This document shows positions 29,772-37,787 of a stretch of DNA of 64,000 nucleotides, in pieces. This DNA comes from Lysobacteraceae bacterium (GTDB taxonomy: Bacteria > Pseudomonadota > Gammaproteobacteria > Xanthomonadales > Xanthomonadaceae), in contig JAUXUI010000118.1 of NCBI GenBank assembly GCA_030681035.1, positions 17,230 to 81,229 on the forward strand, read 5' to 3'. Every line of letters starts with the position of its first letter. The first letter of the stretch is position 1. The notes below the pieces were generated by a model. That model was not told the DNA's origin, did no database searches, and saw only the letters and a program-made list of their open reading frames with translations. A program made the translations under genes and the position numbers.

Positions 29772-30428
29772 ATGCGATCGATGACCCGACTGATTTTCGC
29801 GCTTGTATTGCTGGCATCCTCTACCGCCGCAATGGCTGCTGCTCGTGATCAGTTCAATCAGTTCACCCAGGGCATCAAGGTGCTCGATGGGCAGTTCAGC
29901 CAACAGGTGTTCGATCCCCAGGGCCAGCTCAGCGAATCGTCCAGCGGCCGAATTGCGCTGGCCAAACCGCGCCAGTTTCGCTGGGAATATGCACAGCCGT
30001 TCCCGCAACTGATTGTGGCCGATGGCAAGCACGTTTGGGTGTTTGACCCCGATCTGGAGCAAGTCTCGGTACGCCAGCAAAGCCTTGAAGAACAACAAAG
30101 CCCATTGGCTGGCTTGATTGATCCGGCCGTGCTTGAACGGCAGTTCAAGTTCGCTGAAGGTGGTGATCACGATGGCATGAGCTGGTTGGTGTTGACGCCA
30201 TTGCAGGGCGATGATGCGCAACTGCGCCAGGCATGGCTTGGTTTTGGCGATGGTGAACTGCGTCAGATGGAACTGCGTGACGCACTGGATCAGCGCACCG
30301 TGATTGTGTTTACAAATTGGCGACGCAACCCCAAGCTGGCAGCCGACACATTCCGGTTCACCCCCCCTGAGGGGGCCGATGTCATCGGTGACATGGGCGA
30401 GGACGCCGAAGTGTTTCCGCAACGCTGA
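29772..30428 (+). CDS. lolA: Outer-membrane lipoprotein carrier LolA
   Basis: A 218-residue periplasmic chaperone that ferries lipoproteins from LolCDE to LolB. An N-terminal signal peptide (MTRLIFALVLLASSTAAMAA) is followed by the LolA core: LDGQFSQQVFDPQGQL, GRIALAKPRQFRWEY, ADGKHVWVFDPDLEQVSV and the C-terminal FRFTPPEGADVI. Two nearby methionines are possible starts; both give a sound signal peptide. It lies 82 bp after ftsK and 37 bp before rarA in the common ftsK-lolA-rarA order. Confidence 0.95.
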   Translation: MRSMTRLIFALVLLASSTAAMAAARDQFNQFTQGIKVLDGQFSQQVFDPQGQLSESSSGRIALAKPRQFRWEYAQPFPQLIVADGKHVWVFDPDLEQVSVRQQSLEEQQSPLAGLIDPAVLERQFKFAEGGDHDGMSWLVLTPLQGDDAQLRQAWLGFGDGELRQMELRDALDQRTVIVFTNWRRNPKLAADTFRFTPPEGADVIGDMGEDAEVFPQR

Positions 30429-30465
30429 GCTTTGCCACGCCCGGCGCATCGGGCATGATGGGCGC

Positions 30466-31839
30466 ATGGCACGCCGCACCAAATCATCCACTCCGGAATT
30501 GTTTGCCCCTGCCGCTACGGCGATGCCGTTGGCTGAGCGGATGCGGCCGCGCTCGCTCGACGAAATCGTCGGTCAGGAGCGTCTCGTTGCGCCGGGCCGC
30601 GCCCTGCGCCGAGCGGTTGAAAGTGGTCACGTGCATTCAATGATCCTGTGGGGGCCACCTGGCTGCGGCAAAACCACACTGGCACGCTTGCTGGCGCGTT
30701 ACGCCGATGCCGAGTTTCGTGCAATCTCGGCCGTATTGTCGGGTTTGCCGGAAGTGCGCACGGTGCTGGCCGAAGCCTCGGCACGCTTCGCCAGCGGCGG
30801 CCGCACTGTGCTGTTTGTCGATGAGGTGCATCGCTTCAACAAGACCCAGCAAGATGCCTTTCTTCCGCATATTGAACGTGGCGATATCGTGTTCGTCGGT
30901 GCCACTACCGAAAATCCGAGTTTTGAGTTGAACTCGGCGTTGCTTTCCCGTTGTCGAGTGCATGTGCTTGATGCGCTCAGCCCTGAGGATATTCTGATTG
31001 CGCTGGAGCGGGCGTTGCATGACCGGGAAAAGGGAGTCGGCCACCTAGACGTATCAATCACGCCGGAGCTGCTGCGTCTGATTGCCGGAGCCGCAGATGG
31101 CGATGTACGCCGTGCATTGACCTTTCTCGAAATTGCTGCCGAACTGGCTGAGCCCGATGCCGGCGGCACAGCGACGATCAACGAAGCAACCTTGGCGCAA
31201 GTGCTGGCTGATCGAACGCGGCGATTCGATAAAGGTGGTGAACAGTTTTATGACCAGATATCGGCATTGCACAAATGCGTGCGCAGCTCCAACCCGGATG
31301 CCGCTTTGTATTGGCTGTTGCGCATGCTTGATGGCGGTTGTGATCCGGCCTATCTGGCGCGCCGGTTGACCCGCATGGCGGTCGAGGACATCGGCCTGGC
31401 CGATCCGCGCGCGCTGGAAATGGCGATTGCGGCATGGGACGCATTTGATCGCATCGGCAGTCCCGAAGGCGAGTTGGCATTGGCCCAGGTGACGCTGTAT
31501 CTGGCCTGTACTGCCAAGTCCAATGCTGGCTATGCTGCATTCAATGCAGCGCGCGCCGATGTGCGTGCCGAGGGAACCGCAGCCGTGCCGCTGCATCTGC
31601 GCAATGCGCCGACCAAGCTGATGAAATCGCTCGGCTACGGCAAAGGCTATCAGTACGATCCCGACATCCCCGACGGGGTAGCGCTGGATCAGACCGGGTT
31701 TCCTGATGAACTCGGTGAGCGCGTCTACTATCAGCCGCTCGCCCGGGGGGTCGAAGCAAAGCTGAAAGAAAAGCTCGATACCTTGCGTACACAGCGGGCT
31801 GTCGCTCAGCGGCGCAAGCACGAGGATCGCAAAACATGA
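30466..31839 (+). CDS. rarA: Replication-associated recombination protein RarA (MgsA)
   Basis: A 457-residue AAA+ clamp-loader-like ATPase that acts at stalled forks. The Walker A motif GPPGCGKTTLARLLA, Walker B VLFVDEVHRFNK, sensor GATTENPSFELNSALLSR and the C-terminal tetramerisation region (AIAAWDAFDRIGSPEGELALAQ) are present. The start MARRTKSSTPELF follows a GC-rich spacer after lolA; a longer frame overlapping lolA is not supported. Its stop overlaps the start of crcB. Confidence 0.95.
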   Translation: MARRTKSSTPELFAPAATAMPLAERMRPRSLDEIVGQERLVAPGRALRRAVESGHVHSMILWGPPGCGKTTLARLLARYADAEFRAISAVLSGLPEVRTVLAEASARFASGGRTVLFVDEVHRFNKTQQDAFLPHIERGDIVFVGATTENPSFELNSALLSRCRVHVLDALSPEDILIALERALHDREKGVGHLDVSITPELLRLIAGAADGDVRRALTFLEIAAELAEPDAGGTATINEATLAQVLADRTRRFDKGGEQFYDQISALHKCVRSSNPDAALYWLLRMLDGGCDPAYLARRLTRMAVEDIGLADPRALEMAIAAWDAFDRIGSPEGELALAQVTLYLACTAKSNAGYAAFNAARADVRAEGTAAVPLHLRNAPTKLMKSLGYGKGYQYDPDIPDGVALDQTGFPDELGERVYYQPLARGVEAKLKEKLDTLRTQRAVAQRRKHEDRKT

Positions 31840-32246
31840 TGACAAGCTGGTGGCAACAGTTGGCACTGGTGATGACCGGTGGTGCGCTTGGTGCAGCGGG
31901 CCGTTTTCTGCTCGGCGGCTGGCTGACGCGTCACGCAGGGTCTGCATTGCCGTGGGGCACGCTGGCGGCCAATTTGATCGGCGCATTTCTTGCCGGGTTT
32001 TTGGTGGTTTGGCTGGAAGCCCGTGGACCCAGCGCCTTGTATTGGCGCGCACTGTTGATCGTCGGCTTGCTCGGCGGCCTCACCACGTTTTCGGCATTGA
32101 TGATCGAAGCCTTGCTGCTCAGTCGCAGCGCGCGCCTGCTTGATCTGAGTGGTTACCTCGGCGCTACACTAATTGGTGGCTTTGCGCTGGTGTGGCTGGG
32201 CGCGCAGTTGGCGCATTGGCTGCGCGGGCCGATCCAGTGGCCGTAA
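31836..32246 (+). CDS. crcB: Fluoride ion exporter CrcB/Fluc
   Basis: A 136-residue protein with four membrane helices. The hallmark GGALGAAGRFLLGGWL near the N terminus, GTLAANLIGAFLAGFL in helix 2 and GLLGGLTTFSALMIE in helix 3 match Fluc channels, which exist as antiparallel dimers and export fluoride. It overlaps rarA by 4 bp. No fluoride riboswitch was seen. It is the last gene of the conserved housekeeping block; the accessory region begins right after it. Confidence 0.93.
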   Translation: MMTSWWQQLALVMTGGALGAAGRFLLGGWLTRHAGSALPWGTLAANLIGAFLAGFLVVWLEARGPSALYWRALLIVGLLGGLTTFSALMIEALLLSRSARLLDLSGYLGATLIGGFALVWLGAQLAHWLRGPIQWP

Positions 32247-32261
32247 GGGTGAAACGTCGGG

Positions 32262-33116
32262 TCACGATTCGCGGCGAAAGTAAAAGCCGTGGTAACTGTC
32301 GATATCGCACTCGGGGCGGAATGGAATGCGCACATTGCGCTCGTGCGTTGCCCAGCGATCCACCGTGGTGTAGCCCAGTTTTTCCATGGCCGTAACGAAC
32401 TCCGGCACGGCGCTCACCCGATAGGGGCAAATGGCAATGCCGATGTGTTGCAGGGTGAAGTAACTGCGGCTGGGATGCATCGGAGTCAGGTTGACCAGTA
32501 CGTGCTGTGGCCGCTGTGGCAATCGCGCAATCAACTCGGCCAGCGTGTAATCGAGATATTGCAGCGCACCCGTGCTCAGCACTACGTCGCAGCCACTGGC
32601 ATCATCAGGGCTGGCAGCGAAATCCAGTCGCCGTTCCGGATCGTGCTCGGCGGCAAATTGACGACCTTGCGCGAGCACCGCTGGTACATCATGCACAACC
32701 CAACGCAATGCTGGCGGATAGTGCAGATAGCGCCGGAAGGCGTAGTACTTGATGCCGATGTGGCCGCCCAGGTCAAACACCCGATGTTGTCCGGTGGCCA
32801 GCAACTGCGTCAGCCAGTACAGCACCGGGTAGTCGCTGACCGTGATGCGTTCGAGCTCATTCCGATACATTTTTCCCGCCGGTTCCGAGTCGTAGCTCGA
32901 CGGCAGCAGTACCGGCGCATTGGCCTTGGCTTCGGCAAACGTCGCCCAAGCGCCGCAGTAGGAGTTGCCGCCAAAGAATTGGCGGGCAAACAATCGCCGG
33001 TACAACGGCTGCGCCAAGAGCTCGATACCAGGCAATTGGGCGATTTCGTTGGCGATGCGGCGGCATATTCGGCCGGTCAGCCGCAGTTTTTCCGTAAGCA
33101 TGGTTGCGTCCGTCAT
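32262..33116 (-). CDS. TIGR04325-like methyltransferase
   Basis: A 284-residue protein with a Rossmann-type SAM-binding region (RVFDLGGHIGIKYYAF, about residues 112-130). It has a downstream SSGALQYL-like segment (VVLSTGALQYLDYTLAEL) and a characteristic N terminus (FFGGNSYCGAWATFAEAKA). This matches a family of putative methyltransferases often found in surface-polysaccharide loci. The substrate is unknown. Two in-frame methionines near the 5' end (33116 and 33101) are possible starts. It is convergent with crcB and divergent from the phosphopantetheinyl transferase gene, with about 90 bp between the starts. Confidence 0.72.
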   Translation of the reverse strand: MTDATMLTEKLRLTGRICRRIANEIAQLPGIELLAQPLYRRLFARQFFGGNSYCGAWATFAEAKANAPVLLPSSYDSEPAGKMYRNELERITVSDYPVLYWLTQLLATGQHRVFDLGGHIGIKYYAFRRYLHYPPALRWVVHDVPAVLAQGRQFAAEHDPERRLDFAASPDDASGCDVVLSTGALQYLDYTLAELIARLPQRPQHVLVNLTPMHPSRSYFTLQHIGIAICPYRVSAVPEFVTAMEKLGYTTVDRWATHERNVRIPFRPECDIDSYHGFYFRRES

Positions 33117-33206
33117 CCGATTGTTGGCGTTTGAATGTCGAAACGTCGCCAAGGGTGAATTACGGACACAATACGTTCCAGACACGCAATTTCAACCGAG
33201 GCAGGT

Positions 33207-33962
33207 ATGGCCGTGGCCGATGCAATCCGGGTTTCTCAACCTGCTCTGGCAATGATCGATGCGCTGTCGGAAGCTTTGCCGCTCGCATACCGCGTGCGAC
33301 ACGCATCGCAAAATGCCCAGGTGCTGCTGGTCGAGGTAGCGTGTTGGCGTGCGGCCTTGCCAGCGGTCGCACTGCTGCTCGATGCGAAGGAATCGGCTCG
33401 GGTGGCGCGCAAGCGCTTCGCTGCAGACCGCGAAGTGCTGATGCTCGCCTATGCCGTGCATCGTTTGTGGTTGGCCGCCCGTTTGCAGTGTGCGCCGGAC
33501 GCGGTGCCATTGCTGCGCGATCAAAGCGGCTGCCCACAGGTTCCCGGCACACCGTTTCACACCAGTTTGAGTCATTGCGACGGTGCCATCGCGATCGCAT
33601 TGAGTACCGCAGGCGCCATTGGCGTGGATATCGAACCGGCAAGCAGGGCGCAAGGGTTGTTGGAGCTGGCGGATCGCATTTGCCACCCGGCCGAGTTGCA
33701 AGCACTGTTCGCGTTGCCCGATCACGCGCGCGAGGCGGCGTTGCTGCGCCTGTGGGTACGCAAGGAAGCCTGCCTGAAGGCGCTTGGAGTAGGGCTGGCG
33801 TGGGAAATGTCGGCGTTTCAAGCACCTGCAGATACGCCAACATGCTCGATAAATGGGATTGACAATAACTTGCAAATCACTGATATTGAGACGTTTTATT
33901 CGTGGCGAGTGGCGGTCGCCGCAGCCCCGAATGCCCCTCTGGAATGGGCCTGGCTTGAGTAA
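33207..33962 (+). CDS. 4'-phosphopantetheinyl transferase (Sfp-like)
   Basis: A 251-residue protein. It contains the two diagnostic motifs of Sfp-type enzymes: GVDIEPA (Mg-binding aspartate and glutamate) and WVRKEACLKALG. A substrate-binding segment with HTSLSHCDGAIAIAL precedes them. Such enzymes load the phosphopantetheine arm from CoA onto carrier-protein serines. The locus encodes five carrier domains (two in the first synthetase, two in the second, one in the third), so this gene is very likely their dedicated activator. Length fits the Sfp/EntD class rather than AcpS. It lies at the left edge of the biosynthetic region. Confidence 0.9.
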   Translation: MAVADAIRVSQPALAMIDALSEALPLAYRVRHASQNAQVLLVEVACWRAALPAVALLLDAKESARVARKRFAADREVLMLAYAVHRLWLAARLQCAPDAVPLLRDQSGCPQVPGTPFHTSLSHCDGAIAIALSTAGAIGVDIEPASRAQGLLELADRICHPAELQALFALPDHAREAALLRLWVRKEACLKALGVGLAWEMSAFQAPADTPTCSINGIDNNLQITDIETFYSWRVAVAAAPNAPLEWAWLE

Positions 33963-34035
33963 GTGCGGCGCAATCGGTTGCTCAGTTTGTGTGCGTGATA
34001 CGGCAATCACGGCGTGTCAGGCTTGCTTTTGGCGG

Positions 34036-34224
34036 CACCTGATTAGCGCTATATCTCAGCGGTAGAAGCCCCTCTCCCGCCGGGAGAGGGGTTGGGGGTG
34101 AGGGTTCGGTGCGAGTATCGGCTATCGTACGGGCTTGAACCCTCATCCGGCGCTTCGCGCCACCTCCTCCCGGAGGGAGAAGGGGCCGAAGCCCGCCGGG
34201 CTGAGATATAGCGCTAATCAGGTG
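34036..34224 (+). mobile_element. MITE-like palindromic element, copy 2
   Basis: A 189-bp element bounded by perfect 25-bp terminal inverted repeats (34036-34060 and 34200-34224; the ends include CCTGATTAGCGCTATATCTC and its complement). Nested CTCTCCC/GGGAGAG hairpins lie inside. The flanks share GGCGGCA (34031-34037 and 34224-34230), like a 7-bp target-site duplication that partly overlaps the inverted ends. Relative to copy 1 near 18.0 kb it is inverted. It sits between the phosphopantetheinyl transferase and the sugar transferase, close to the edge of the accessory block. Confidence 0.7.
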
Positions 34225-34448
34225 GCGGCATGGCCGGAGTGTGCTGGGCTTCACGTTCAACTGTAGTGCGCCATGGCATTGGCTGATGCCGGACTGATGC
34301 CCGCAAGGTTGGCGGGGGCACAACGCAACATACGCGCATGCATACTGTGGTCGCTCCGCGAGCGCATTCGTTACAGGGGGCAGGGTGGCTGAAGTGCAAT
34401 TACCGCACCGCCGACTGCCGGAACGAAACGATAGTTTCAGGTGAGGCC
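34225..34448. other. Intergenic stretch upstream of the sugar-transferase gene
   Basis: No recognised gene. This probably holds the promoter of the sugar-transferase gene. Together with the MITE-like element it makes most of a 610-bp non-coding interval. Confidence 0.4.
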
Positions 34449-34577
34449 ATGCAAAACAGGATCAATTTAGCTGCAAGTCGATTTGGCTTGCAGGCGTCGG
34501 CGCTTCTCTCGGTGCAGGTCACGATACAACGTGATGGCCGAGTTTCAGCTATCCGTTTGCAGAGGGTGTCGTCATGA
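34449..34577 (+). CDS. Possible 42-aa ORF coupled to the sugar transferase
   Basis: A short frame (MQNRINLAASRFGLQAS...) follows a GTGAGG ribosome-binding site. Its stop overlaps the ATG of the downstream sugar-transferase gene. The end (VTIQRDGRVSAIRL) faintly recalls the strand pattern of TonB C-terminal domains, but this is too short to trust. It could be a leader peptide controlling downstream translation, or a chance frame. Confidence 0.25.
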   Translation: MQNRINLAASRFGLQASALLSVQVTIQRDGRVSAIRLQRVSS

Positions 34578-35968
34578 GTATTTCGTTACGTAGTCAGAAA
34601 GGACGTGCATTGCTTGCCCTTTGGGCGGTAGAGATGGCCGTGCTTTTTTTTGCAGTATGTGTTGCTGCCTGGATACGCTTTGTGGGCGACAGTGAATCGT
34701 ATCGCCTGTTTGCCGAAACCGCTCCAATCCGCACTTTCCTCGTAGCCATCAGCATTACCTTGTCGATGGCTGCGTTTGGCTTGTATCAAGCCAACGTACG
34801 GCGCAACCTGAGGGAAACACTCTTGCGGTTATTGTTGTCGTTCGCTTTTGGTGGTGTGGCTTTGCTGGTGTTGTTTTACCTCATACCGCAAACCTACATT
34901 GGTCGCGGGGTGTTGCTGATAGCGCTCACGCTGGCGTTGGTGTGCGTCATCCTTGTTCGTGTATTGTCCGAGCATGTATTCAGCGCTGACTTGTTCAAGC
35001 AAAAGGTGTTGGTGCTGGGGGCTGGCGCAAATGCCGATTTGCTGTATCAGCGCATGCGCCGGCGTGCCGACCGCCAGTCGTTTGTGTTGATCGGTTTCGT
35101 GCCACTACCGGGTCAGACCGTAATCGTGCCCGAAGCGGTTGCCATCCGCCCGGACATGCCACTGGTTGAATACGCCTTGTCCGAGCAGATCGACGAGATT
35201 GTGGTGGCGCCCGACGAGCGTCGTGGCGGGCTGCCAATGGCCGATATGCTGGCTTGCGTGCAGCGCGGCATCACCATGACCGATCTATCGACCTTCTTCG
35301 AACGCGAGGCGGGCATGGTCAAGCTGGATGTGGTCGATCCCTCGTGGTTGGTGTTCTCCGGCGGCTTTGATCAGTCCGCAACGCGGCGTTTGAGCAAGCG
35401 CTTCTTCGATCTGATCGCCGCCACGGCATTGTTGCTGGTGGCATGGCCGTTCATGCTGCTGGTGGCACTGGCCGTCTGGTTGGAAACCGGCGCACCGATT
35501 TTCTATTCACAGACGCGTGTTGGGCGGGGTGGCAAGCCCTTTGATGTCATCAAGTTTCGCAGTATGCGAGTGGATGCAGAGGGCGATGGCAAGGCGCGTT
35601 GGGCGACCAAAAACGATGATCGCACTACGCGCGTGGGTCGGTTCATCCGCCTCACCCGGCTCGACGAATTGCCGCAGTTGTTCAACGTGCTTCGTGGTGA
35701 CATGAGTTTTGTCGGCCCACGCCCGGAGCGTCCGCAATTCGTCGAGCAGCTTAATCAGGAAATCCGCTACTACGACATCCGCCACAGCGTGAAACCGGGG
35801 CTTACCGGTTGGGCGCAATTGCGCTATCCCTACGGTGCGTCGGTGCGTGACGCCGAAGAAAAACTCAAGTTCGACCTTTTTTACGTCAAAAACCAGGGGA
35901 TGCTGTTTGACGTGATGATCATGCTTCAAACGGTGGAGGTTGTATTGTTTGGGCGAGGTGCGCGCTGA
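34574..35968 (+). CDS. TIGR03013-like sugar transferase (XrtA/PEP-CTERM-associated priming glycosyltransferase)
   Basis: A 464-residue membrane protein. Several hydrophobic segments occupy residues 12-145, then a Rossmann-like CoA-binding-type domain (KVLVLGAGANADLLYQRM). The segment FFEREAGMVKLDVVDPSWL is typical of this subgroup. The C-terminal polyprenyl-phosphate sugar-1-phosphate transferase domain carries KRFFDLIAA, DVIKFRSM, LDELPQLFNVLRGDMSFVG and VKPGLTGWAQ. It should transfer the first sugar-phosphate onto undecaprenyl phosphate at the inner membrane. In other species such genes belong to exopolysaccharide loci linked with exosortase XrtA. No exosortase or PEP-CTERM protein was seen in this window. 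Confidence 0.88.
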   Translation: MSISLRSQKGRALLALWAVEMAVLFFAVCVAAWIRFVGDSESYRLFAETAPIRTFLVAISITLSMAAFGLYQANVRRNLRETLLRLLLSFAFGGVALLVLFYLIPQTYIGRGVLLIALTLALVCVILVRVLSEHVFSADLFKQKVLVLGAGANADLLYQRMRRRADRQSFVLIGFVPLPGQTVIVPEAVAIRPDMPLVEYALSEQIDEIVVAPDERRGGLPMADMLACVQRGITMTDLSTFFEREAGMVKLDVVDPSWLVFSGGFDQSATRRLSKRFFDLIAATALLLVAWPFMLLVALAVWLETGAPIFYSQTRVGRGGKPFDVIKFRSMRVDAEGDGKARWATKNDDRTTRVGRFIRLTRLDELPQLFNVLRGDMSFVGPRPERPQFVEQLNQEIRYYDIRHSVKPGLTGWAQLRYPYGASVRDAEEKLKFDLFYVKNQGMLFDVMIMLQTVEVVLFGRGAR

Positions 35969-35987
35969 TGCCGATTGACTGGCTTGT

Positions 35988-36662
35988 TCAGCGCTTGTAG
36001 GGCCGTGACGATTGCGAATCGATTCCCGGCGAAGGTGTTGGGGTCTTGAGGCGATACAAAGGCGAGCTGTACCAATCGACCAGTTCGCCATGTTCAAAGC
36101 GAAGCCAGGATGGGCCGTACTCCCAGGTGCCACCGTTGATTCGCATCGGCTCGCCCTGGATCAGGCGCACCGTTGCAGCATCCATGCCCAGTTGCAGCGG
36201 GCCGCCGAGCAACTCGGTCGATGTTGCCTGCTCTGCAACGGGTACATTATCGACCCGCAACGCAGCGGCGGGAGGCGGCATGTCTTTGCGCTCATTCACA
36301 AGGCCAGCCAACAGCAGTCCGGCAATCAGTGCGCTGGCGATCAGCTTGCGCGTGAAGGTTGATCGGTCCGCTTGCTCGCCCATGAGCGGCGACGGATTGT
36401 GGCGGACACGCGAAACCGGCAGCGCATTTGCAGTGGCCGTGCCGCCGGGCAGGCGGCCGTGTTCGCGATGGAATGCCATTGCACTGGAGTGCAGCGCAAT
36501 CAAATCGCTCAGTGGCACCGCGTCGGCAGGGGTGGCAGTGGAGCGCGCCCGATCTGGATGACGTTCGGAAAGGCACTGGCGATAAGCGCGCTGAAACGCA
36601 TCCAGTGAACATCCCGGCTGTAGTCCAAGCTCTGCGTATATCCGGCTGAAATCAGGCGTCAT
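35988..36662 (-). CDS. J-domain membrane protein of unknown role
   Basis: A 224-residue protein. Residues 1-45 form a short J-domain-like helix pair with the HPD motif (YRQCLSERHPDRARS), which stimulates DnaK-type ATPases. A single membrane segment (KLIASALIAGLLLAGLV, about residue 104) follows. A C-terminal domain of about 90 residues contains LGMDAATVRLIQGEP...WEYGPSWLRFEHG and resembles the small outer-membrane-assembly or SmpA-like fold (inferred). The start MTPDFSRIYAELGLQ is used. It is divergent from the oxygenase-like gene across about 100 bp. Confidence 0.6.
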   Translation of the reverse strand: MTPDFSRIYAELGLQPGCSLDAFQRAYRQCLSERHPDRARSTATPADAVPLSDLIALHSSAMAFHREHGRLPGGTATANALPVSRVRHNPSPLMGEQADRSTFTRKLIASALIAGLLLAGLVNERKDMPPPAAALRVDNVPVAEQATSTELLGGPLQLGMDAATVRLIQGEPMRINGGTWEYGPSWLRFEHGELVDWYSSPLYRLKTPTPSPGIDSQSSRPYKR

Positions 36663-36765
36663 GATGTCCCTCGCGCTGCGGATTATCCTAACGCGATGTG
36701 GGAAAAATTTCTGGTCTGCAAAAATTGGCCGAATGCAGCATCTCACTGCGTTTACTGAATGCACA

Positions 36766-37719
36766 ATGTCTGGGGATAGCAAAGTGGACGCAGCCGTAGT
36801 CAGTGACGCATTGCAGGCGCGCCCGCAATCGCAGATCACGTTTCAATCCGATGGGTTCGATCCGTGGCGAGTGCAGCCGATAAAACATCGGCTGTCGGAT
36901 CATCCGTTGCTGCAAATGCCGCAATTGTTGGCGCTCGCTGATCGGCTCGACGCGATGGGCAGCATCCGCACGCACGGCAACGATGCCTCAGCAGGAACGC
37001 CATTCAACGATGCCACGCGCCTGTATCCGAACACGCGTTCCGCAGCTCAGACCCTGGCGAATATCAACGACGCCAAGGCGTTTTTGTCGCTGCTCAACGT
37101 GCAGATCGACCCGATTTACCGCGAGTTCGTCGGAGCCGTTCTCGACGGCGTGCGCCCATTGCTGGAACCATGCGATCCGGGCATGTGCTATCGCGGCGGC
37201 TGGATTTTTGTCTCATCGCCCCACACCGTGACGCCTTTTCATTTCGACAAGGAACACAACTTCCTGTTGCAGATTCGTGGCAAAAAACGGGTCTACGTGT
37301 GGGATGCAAACGACACGGTTGTCGCCAACGAACTCGCTCGCGACCGTTTTCATCATTGCCATGAACGCAAGCTGCTGGTGTGGGATGAGGCTTTTCGCGA
37401 ACGTGCGCAAGTGTTCGACCTGCGCCCCGGCGAGGGTGCCTATATGCCGTCAACCAGCCCGCACATGGTGGAAAACGGCGATCAGACGTCGGTCACCATG
37501 AGTTTGACCTATTACACCGATTCCACCCGCCGCAATGCGTTGCTGCACAAGGCCCACGCGATGTTGCGTGAAAAGGGCTTCGTGCCGCCGCCGGTGGGCA
37601 CGTCTTCCTTCCTTGATGACGGGCTGTTGTTGCTGGCGCAGGCACGCAGACTGTGGCGCCGCCTCGCACGGCGCGGCGGTGAGTCGGGCACAACCGCCTA
37701 CGCCGAGGATGACCGCTGA
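36766..37719 (+). CDS. JmjC/cupin-8 family Fe(II)/2-oxoglutarate oxygenase-like protein
   Basis: A 317-residue protein with a double-stranded beta-helix. The iron-binding facial triad is visible as HFD (His159, Asp161) and a distal histidine (His233, in TSPHMVENG). The LLQIRGKKRVYVWD strand and a later basic segment match the cupin-8/JmjC group. Members hydroxylate amino-acid side chains in proteins or small molecules. Standing 68 bp upstream of the synthetase operon on the same strand, it could hydroxylate a residue of the peptide product, for example at C-beta. It could equally act on a protein. Upstream in-frame starts exist at 36661 and 36733; the one chosen has the best spacing from the divergent gene. 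Confidence 0.7.
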   Translation: MSGDSKVDAAVVSDALQARPQSQITFQSDGFDPWRVQPIKHRLSDHPLLQMPQLLALADRLDAMGSIRTHGNDASAGTPFNDATRLYPNTRSAAQTLANINDAKAFLSLLNVQIDPIYREFVGAVLDGVRPLLEPCDPGMCYRGGWIFVSSPHTVTPFHFDKEHNFLLQIRGKKRVYVWDANDTVVANELARDRFHHCHERKLLVWDEAFRERAQVFDLRPGEGAYMPSTSPHMVENGDQTSVTMSLTYYTDSTRRNALLHKAHAMLREKGFVPPPVGTSSFLDDGLLLLAQARRLWRRLARRGGESGTTAYAEDDR

Positions 37720-37787
37720 ACACGCTGGCAGCCGTTATGTTTATTGCTGGCGTTCGCTGATCGAGGGCTTCAAGTGATCAAGATTCC

